Assembly: GCF_021484805.1 (NCBI RefSeq)
Contig: NZ_CP090557.1
Location: 2,182,001 to 2,246,000 of the forward strand
Origin: Tellurirhabdus bombi
GTDB taxonomy: Bacteria > Bacteroidota > Bacteroidia > Cytophagales > Spirosomataceae
Reading direction: 5' to 3'
DNA: 64,000 bases
In this document: positions 58,935-64,000 of the stretch, piece after piece
Layout of the letters: each line of letters opens with the position of its first letter
Numbering within the stretch: the stretch's first letter is position 1
Position numbers and translations under genes: made by a program
Notes under the pieces: generated by a model
What the model saw: only the letters and a program-made list of their open reading frames with translations
The model's database searches: none
What the model was told of the DNA's origin: nothing

Positions 58935-61358
58935 TTATTCAGCCCGCAGGCTCTTCACTGGATTTCGGGTGGCTGCTCTGATGCTTTGGAAGCTTACTGT
59001 CAGCAGGGCTATACTCACGGCAAGCAGACCGGCCAGACCAAACATCCACCACTTAATATCAATTTTATAGGCAAAGTCTTCGAGCCAGTCGCTCATGACA
59101 TACCAGGCTAGCGGCGATGCCAGCACGAAGCCAATCACCACCAATTTGACAAAATCCAACGAGAAAAGACCGAAGATGCTAGCGACCGAAGCGCCCAGCA
59201 CTTTCCGGATTCCGACCTCTTTGGTGCGGGCTTCGGCCATGTAGGCCACTACACCGTAGAGGCCCAAACAACCGATAAAAATGGCAATCGAAGCGAGGAG
59301 TTTAAAAAGCTGGAACATCCGTTCTTCGCTCTCGTAGAATTTGGCCAATTGCGCGTCAACAAATTGGTATTTGAATAAATGATCGGGAAATGTAGCGGTC
59401 CAATCTTTCTCAATCTGGCTAATGAGCTGATTTAGATTACCTATTCCCCCCGAACGGGTATTTAGACGAACGCCCAGGCTACTATAATTATCCCTGTAGG
59501 ACGAAAGCAAGCAGGGTTCCGTCTTCCGGTGCAGGGAAAACGTGTTGAAGTCTTTTACAACACCGACGATAGGCAGCTTTGGACTATCTGCGCCAAGCCT
59601 AATCAGCTGTCCGAGAGCCTGCTGTGGATTTTTGAAATTCATTCGTTCCACAAAAGTCTCATTGACAATGACTTCGCGCATGGTGTCGGCAGACTGATAC
59701 ATCCGGCCAGCAATTAGTTTAAGCCCGTAAGTACGCACATAAGCCGTGTCGGCGGGGCGCATCACAACCCCAAAATCAGCTTCTTTGTCTGCATTACCCA
59801 GGCGAAAACTGGATTTCCAGTTGCCATTAGCAGAAGGTGCAGACATGCCATAACTCAACGACTGAATAGCCGGGTATGTCGCTAATTTGGCTTTTAAGGC
59901 CGATAGCTTTGCCGAATTTTTGTCGGGGATTGGTAAGGTGAAGATGGCCTCTTTGGTAAAACCCAGATCCGCTGAGCGAAAATACTCCATCTGGTTATAC
60001 ACGATAATGGTGCCAATAACCAGGGTTTGCGAAATAGTAAACTGAAGAACGATCAAAGCTCGTCGTAGCGAAAGCTGGCCGGTTTTTCCCGTTTTCAATT
60101 TGCCTTTCAGGGCCAGAGCGGGCTGATAACCCGACAAGACCAACGCCGGATAAAAGCCGGCCAACAGCGTCGTAAGACAAGCCAGCAAAAAGAGAAAACC
60201 AATCACAAGTGGCTCCGTTAGTGAAAAACTCTCCGGCTTGATGTTCATCAGGTCCGCCACGTAGGGAATAGAAAGTTGGGCCAGTAACAGCGATAGCACC
60301 AAGGCGCAGCTAGTCAGAAAAGCAGTTTCACCCAAAAATTGACGGACTAGCTGCATCCGCGAGCTGCCAAGAACCTTGCGCACGCCCACTTCTTTGGCCC
60401 GCCGAAGAGCTTGTGCGGTTGCCATGTTGATGAAGTTTACGCAAGCCGTAATGAGGATAAACAAACCAATCAGGCCCATGGCCCAAATCAGCTCTTTACC
60501 CACCGAACGCTCGCTGTAAATGCTCATCTTAGTGGCAAAATGAATGTCTTTCAAGGGTTGAAGCTCAAACGTTTCTTCGCGTGCCTCCTCGGGACTTTTG
60601 TACTTTTGGCTGAAGGCAACCAGTTGTCCTTCTACTTGTTGGGCCGAAAGCGACTTAGGCAGAACCATGTAGATTTGTGCTCCACTGTAAGATGAATGCC
60701 AGTCTTCCCAATCGGTATTGGGGCCGTATTCCTTCAAAGAAGCGAAGGAAAGCATAATGCCAAACGGAAAATCAGTCGTTACCGGTGGCGTGGCGACGAG
60801 GCCCGTAACGGTGAAATCCATTCGGTTGGCAACCCGGAGTATTTTGCCAATGGGGTTGGCAGAGCCGAAATATTTTTGTGCCATCGCCTCCGTCAAGACC
60901 ACCGAATTTGGATTTTGCAAAGACGTTGCCGGGCTGCCTTTCAACCAGGTGTAATCGAAGATGTTGAAATATTCAGGCTCGATAAAAGCCAAGTTATCGG
61001 ATTCTTCCTGAAACTTCTTAATCTGTCCGTTCACCTTTGTGGCGACGATATTATTCAGGCTTGTAACGAGGGTAACGTTTTTTTTCAGCTCCGGGAAATC
61101 ACTCCGCAAGGCACTGATGACAGGCATCGGCATGCCTACGTTGAAGCCATCAAAATTCGCTGACTGGTAATGGGTTACCAAACGAAACGTTTGATCAGCC
61201 TGGCTGTGGTGGCGATCAAAGCTAAGTTCGTAGCGAATAGACACAAAAAGGAGCAAACAGCACGTTAATCCCAAAGAAAGCCCGGCGATGTTCAGAACTG
61301 AATAATTCCAGTTTCGCCGAAGGTTGCGGAAGGCGGTGGTGAAATAGTTACGTAGCAT
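58935..61358 (-). CDS. ABC transporter permease P14 (FtsX/MacB type)
   Basis: This 807-residue permease starts MLRNYFTTAFRNLRRNWNYSVLNIAGLSLG. AKEVGVRKVLGSSRMQ lies near residue 321, VVKDFNTFSLHRKTEPCL in the second periplasmic domain, and TKEVGIRKVLGAS near 713. The tail is NPVKSLRAE. It is closest to P2: both have DRHHSQADQTFR-like or TDRHHAKFDRIFR segments, the IFDYTWLKGSP/ILDYRWLRGNP stretch and VVTDLRLDD-like openings. It stands alone: a 15-bp stem terminator separates it from P15, and no activator-site pair is seen in the short 46-bp space before it. Confidence 0.94.
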   Translation of the reverse strand: MLRNYFTTAFRNLRRNWNYSVLNIAGLSLGLTCCLLLFVSIRYELSFDRHHSQADQTFRLVTHYQSANFDGFNVGMPMPVISALRSDFPELKKNVTLVTSLNNIVATKVNGQIKKFQEESDNLAFIEPEYFNIFDYTWLKGSPATSLQNPNSVVLTEAMAQKYFGSANPIGKILRVANRMDFTVTGLVATPPVTTDFPFGIMLSFASLKEYGPNTDWEDWHSSYSGAQIYMVLPKSLSAQQVEGQLVAFSQKYKSPEEAREETFELQPLKDIHFATKMSIYSERSVGKELIWAMGLIGLFILITACVNFINMATAQALRRAKEVGVRKVLGSSRMQLVRQFLGETAFLTSCALVLSLLLAQLSIPYVADLMNIKPESFSLTEPLVIGFLFLLACLTTLLAGFYPALVLSGYQPALALKGKLKTGKTGQLSLRRALIVLQFTISQTLVIGTIIVYNQMEYFRSADLGFTKEAIFTLPIPDKNSAKLSALKAKLATYPAIQSLSYGMSAPSANGNWKSSFRLGNADKEADFGVVMRPADTAYVRTYGLKLIAGRMYQSADTMREVIVNETFVERMNFKNPQQALGQLIRLGADSPKLPIVGVVKDFNTFSLHRKTEPCLLSSYRDNYSSLGVRLNTRSGGIGNLNQLISQIEKDWTATFPDHLFKYQFVDAQLAKFYESEERMFQLFKLLASIAIFIGCLGLYGVVAYMAEARTKEVGIRKVLGASVASIFGLFSLDFVKLVVIGFVLASPLAWYVMSDWLEDFAYKIDIKWWMFGLAGLLAVSIALLTVSFQSIRAATRNPVKSLRAE

Positions 61359-61404
61359 TTGTTATTTAGTCGTTGGAGTTTGATGCGCTGGATTCATTTA
61401 TAGC

Positions 61405-61446
61405 GAAATTAAGCCCGTAGGGTACCTGGCTTACGGGCTTAATTTC
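61405..61446 (-). terminator. Terminator after P15
   Basis: A perfect 15-bp stem (61405-61419 with 61432-61446) has a 12-base loop. It lies 11 bp after the P15 stop, with AT-rich ends to the arms. Confidence 0.82.
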
Positions 61447-61457
61447 ACGCTTGTTAC

Positions 61458-63917
61458 TTATTCGTTTTTTAAGCTTTTTACCGGATTCATCAGGGCCGCT
61501 TTGATGCTCTGGAAACTGACTGTCGCAAACGCAATCAGCACCGCCATACTACCAGCCAGGGCAAATATCCACCAACTGATGTCAATTTTATAGGCAAAAT
61601 CTTCCAGCCAGCGATTCATAACGTACCAGGCCAGCGGAATAGCCAAGATAATGGCGATCAAAACGAGTTTGAGAAAGTCTTTGGAAAGCAGGGCCACAAT
61701 GTTGGAAACGGAAGCACCCAGCACCTTCCGTACCCCGATTTCTTTGGTGCGCTGTTCGGCGGCGAAAGTGGTTAGTCCAAAAAGTCCCAGACAGGCAATA
61801 AAGATGGCCAGCGTTGTAAAGATGCCGAACACCCGACCTGTTTGCTGATCCGTGCGGTAAGCATTGCTAAATTCATTATCCAGAAATGTATAATCAAGCG
61901 GCGTATCGGGCGAAAAGTGTTTCCACTGGGCCTCAATCTTTTTGAGAGCCGGTTCAAGTTGCCCCGCCCGGAGACGTACAACCAGGTAAGAATTAGGCAC
62001 TTCGTATGATTTGGAAGAAGTATGAAACAGCGCAAAAGGCACCATGGCTGAGCGCACCGATTCCATGTCAAAATCCTTCATGACACCAATCACTTTATAA
62101 GGTTGCATGTCGCCGCCGGGATAGATCAGTGTTTGGCCAATCGGGTTTTTCCAGCCAATCTGTTTGACTGCCGTTTCGTTCAGGATTACGGAGAGCGAGT
62201 CGGAGAAAGCTTCGGAAAAATTTCGCCCCTGCACCAATTTAAGTCCTAGCGTCGGGACAAGCTGATAATCGGTCATAAACGAATAGAGAGCGAGGTCTTT
62301 CGCAACCTGTTTTTCCCCCCTTGCCACTGGATTGTAGAAATCGCCAAAGCCACCCTGTAGCGGAACACTGGACGAAATGCTGGCGTTGATGACTTCCGCC
62401 GAGCGGGTCAGTTCCTGCCGGAATGCTTCGCCATTCGTTCCGAGGCGGTTTGCGTTGCGAATCACCAGTACATTTTCCTTGTTGAGACCCAGCTCTTTGT
62501 TCTGCGCAAAACGCAACTGACTGAACACCACAATCGTGCCGATGATAAGCGCCGTTGATACGGAAAACTGGAAGACGACCAGCCCGTTTCGAATTAGCCG
62601 GTGGGCCAGGGAAGTCTTTAGGATGCCGTTTTTGAGCGTTTGAACTGGGTTGAAAGAGGTCAGGTAAAACGCGGGGTAACTACCTGCCAGCAGCCCAACC
62701 ACCAGGACCAGTGCGCCAATCAGGCTTAAAATGTCGGGCGTGAGCAGACTCTGCGTGGTAAAATTCTTGCTGGCCAATTGATTAAAAAAGGGCAACGTCA
62801 GCAGGACCAGACCAATGCCCAGGGTAGTTGCCGCCAGGCTATAAAGCAGGGATTCGGTCAGAAACTGGCCAACAAGCGTGCTTTTGTAGGAGCCTAGTAC
62901 TTTCCGAACGCCGACTTCCTTGGCCCTTTTGACGGAGCGGGCGGTCGACAAATTCATGAAATTCACGCAGGCCAGAATAATGATAAAAACGGCGACTACC
63001 GAGAACGTCATGACCTGTTTACGGTCGCCCAAATTGGTGTAGGAGGTCATGACTTCGCTCGAGTGCAGGTGCACTTTCGTCAGCGGTTGAAGCTGTAGCT
63101 CCCAGCGGCCTCCTTTCGTCAGGAACTCGGGCTGGCCAATGCGCTTAAAGGTCGTTTCCGCGTATTTTTTGACCATGCCCGGTAGCTTAGCACCCAGCGC
63201 CTGCACCTGACCAGGCTGGCTAGCCACGTTCTCGTTCAGCCGAACGTAGGTGGCCACATTCAGCCACACCCAGCTCCAGTCGAAGTATTGCACCACGCTG
63301 TAGGTTTTCATGGGCGTCAGGAAATCAAACTTAACCGAGGATTGGGAAGGGACGTCGGCCAGAATAGCCGTTACTTTAAAGGGCTGTTTATCAACCCGTA
63401 AAACTTGCCCCATTGCGTCCTGCTTCCCAAAATATTTCTGGGCCATGCGGTTTGTCAGAACCAGTGAATTAGGCTCAAGCAAGCAGGTTGCAGGATTCCC
63501 GGCTACCAGCCGAAAGCGGAATACATCCAGAAAATTGGAGTCCACCGCCATGATGTTTGGTTCGGTAAAGGAATGCTCGATTTTGCCCAATTTTTCGCGT
63601 TGTACCACGGCGTCGGTAGGCTGAAAAGTGCGCGTATAGGTCTCAATTTCGGGAAATTCGCGGACCAGCGTTTTGCCCGCGGGCGTGGGCGAGCTACTGG
63701 CCGTAAAGTCACTTCCGCCAAAATTACCGGATGTATTGACTTGATAAATTCGCTCCGCGTTGGGCAAAAACCGGTCATATGCCAGCTCATCTTTCACGAA
63801 AAGAACAATCAGCAAACAACTGGCTACACCAACCGCCAGACCAAACAAATTGATAAACGAGTAGGTCGTTTGGGTGCGTAAATTCCGCAGCGCAATTCTG
63901 AGATAGTTTAGGAACAT
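61458..63917 (-). CDS. ABC transporter permease P15 (FtsX/MacB type)
   Basis: This 819-residue permease uses ATG 63917 (MFLNYLRIALRNLRTQTTYSFINLFGLAVG); the frame is open to 63971 but the 18 extra residues are not family-like, and the predicted transcript start is near 63970. It has YDRFLPNAERIYQV after helix 1, AKEVGVRKVLGSYKST near residue 331, VMKDFDMESVRSAMVPF in the second periplasmic domain and TKEIGVRKVLGAS near 724. The tail is NPVKSLKNE. A sigma-54-like element lies at the window edge. It has its own terminator, so it is probably monocistronic. Confidence 0.94.
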   Translation of the reverse strand: MFLNYLRIALRNLRTQTTYSFINLFGLAVGVASCLLIVLFVKDELAYDRFLPNAERIYQVNTSGNFGGSDFTASSSPTPAGKTLVREFPEIETYTRTFQPTDAVVQREKLGKIEHSFTEPNIMAVDSNFLDVFRFRLVAGNPATCLLEPNSLVLTNRMAQKYFGKQDAMGQVLRVDKQPFKVTAILADVPSQSSVKFDFLTPMKTYSVVQYFDWSWVWLNVATYVRLNENVASQPGQVQALGAKLPGMVKKYAETTFKRIGQPEFLTKGGRWELQLQPLTKVHLHSSEVMTSYTNLGDRKQVMTFSVVAVFIIILACVNFMNLSTARSVKRAKEVGVRKVLGSYKSTLVGQFLTESLLYSLAATTLGIGLVLLTLPFFNQLASKNFTTQSLLTPDILSLIGALVLVVGLLAGSYPAFYLTSFNPVQTLKNGILKTSLAHRLIRNGLVVFQFSVSTALIIGTIVVFSQLRFAQNKELGLNKENVLVIRNANRLGTNGEAFRQELTRSAEVINASISSSVPLQGGFGDFYNPVARGEKQVAKDLALYSFMTDYQLVPTLGLKLVQGRNFSEAFSDSLSVILNETAVKQIGWKNPIGQTLIYPGGDMQPYKVIGVMKDFDMESVRSAMVPFALFHTSSKSYEVPNSYLVVRLRAGQLEPALKKIEAQWKHFSPDTPLDYTFLDNEFSNAYRTDQQTGRVFGIFTTLAIFIACLGLFGLTTFAAEQRTKEIGVRKVLGASVSNIVALLSKDFLKLVLIAIILAIPLAWYVMNRWLEDFAYKIDISWWIFALAGSMAVLIAFATVSFQSIKAALMNPVKSLKNE

Positions 63918-63980
63918 AGAAAAGCAGCAGGTTAAATCTGGGTGTACAATAACCAGTTGATCATTGGCCAAAATATAAGT

Positions 63981-63995
63981 CCAAATGCTATACCA
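63981..63995 (-). promoter_or_regulatory. Sigma-54-like promoter for P15
   Basis: On the - strand the sequence reads TGGTATAGCATTTGG, almost the same as the P3 and P9 promoters. Its -12 G is at 63982 and the predicted transcript start near 63970. The activator sites expected some 65-100 bp upstream fall outside the window. Confidence 0.6.
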
Positions 63996-64000
63996 GAATA

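Overview
This 64 kb window looks like a chromosomal segment of a Bacteroidota bacterium of the Cytophagales, probably near Spirosoma or Larkinella. The clues are moderate G+C, very large orphan ABC permeases whose halves carry the E(I/V)G(I/V)RK motif, a DUF2911 protein, a GH76-like mannanase, a DUF1080 protein and an FG-GAP/cytochrome lipoprotein. The genus is inferred from gene content only. I saw no rRNA, tRNA, CRISPR array, transposase or phage gene.

Layout. Positions 1-30358 hold a head-to-tail array of eleven about 800-residue FtsX/MacB-type permeases on the + strand (the first cut by the window edge), called P1 to P11 here. A few other genes interrupt it: a secreted protein of unknown family, a secreted M20 peptidase on the opposite strand, a PadR regulator and a GH76-like hydrolase. 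Positions 30400-47300 are ordinary accessory and housekeeping genes: DUF1080, a PD-(D/E)XK nuclease-like protein, a YdcZ-type DMT transporter, manA, an ArgE-like deacylase, a trypsin-like protease, DUF2911, rtcB, YdeI-like, DUF3267, an FGGY kinase, an FG-GAP lipoprotein, a CrtA-like protein, DUF3592, pyrB and gpsA. Positions 47400-56900 carry a split MacA/MacB/TolC-like set on the - strand: adaptor, TolC, one ABC ATPase, P12 and P13. A class IV aminotransferase on the + strand sits inside it. Positions 57100-63917 carry a repeat-rich DUF4097-like protein, a DinB protein and permeases P14 and P15.

How it works together. Fifteen permeases share one ATPase gene in the window, so most are orphan permeases. 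The strongest regulatory signal is a repeated promoter architecture: twin 16-bp palindromes of the form TGTCC-N6-GGACA, 21-23 bp apart, followed about 72-76 bp later by a TGG-N8-TTG element that resembles a sigma-54 -24/-12 promoter. It precedes P3-P4-P5, padR-P6-P7, P9-P10-P11 and P13-P12-ATPase. The promoter half also precedes P15, whose upstream region lies beyond the window. This suggests that one NtrC-family activator controls much of the permease array as a regulon. The activator gene is not in the window.
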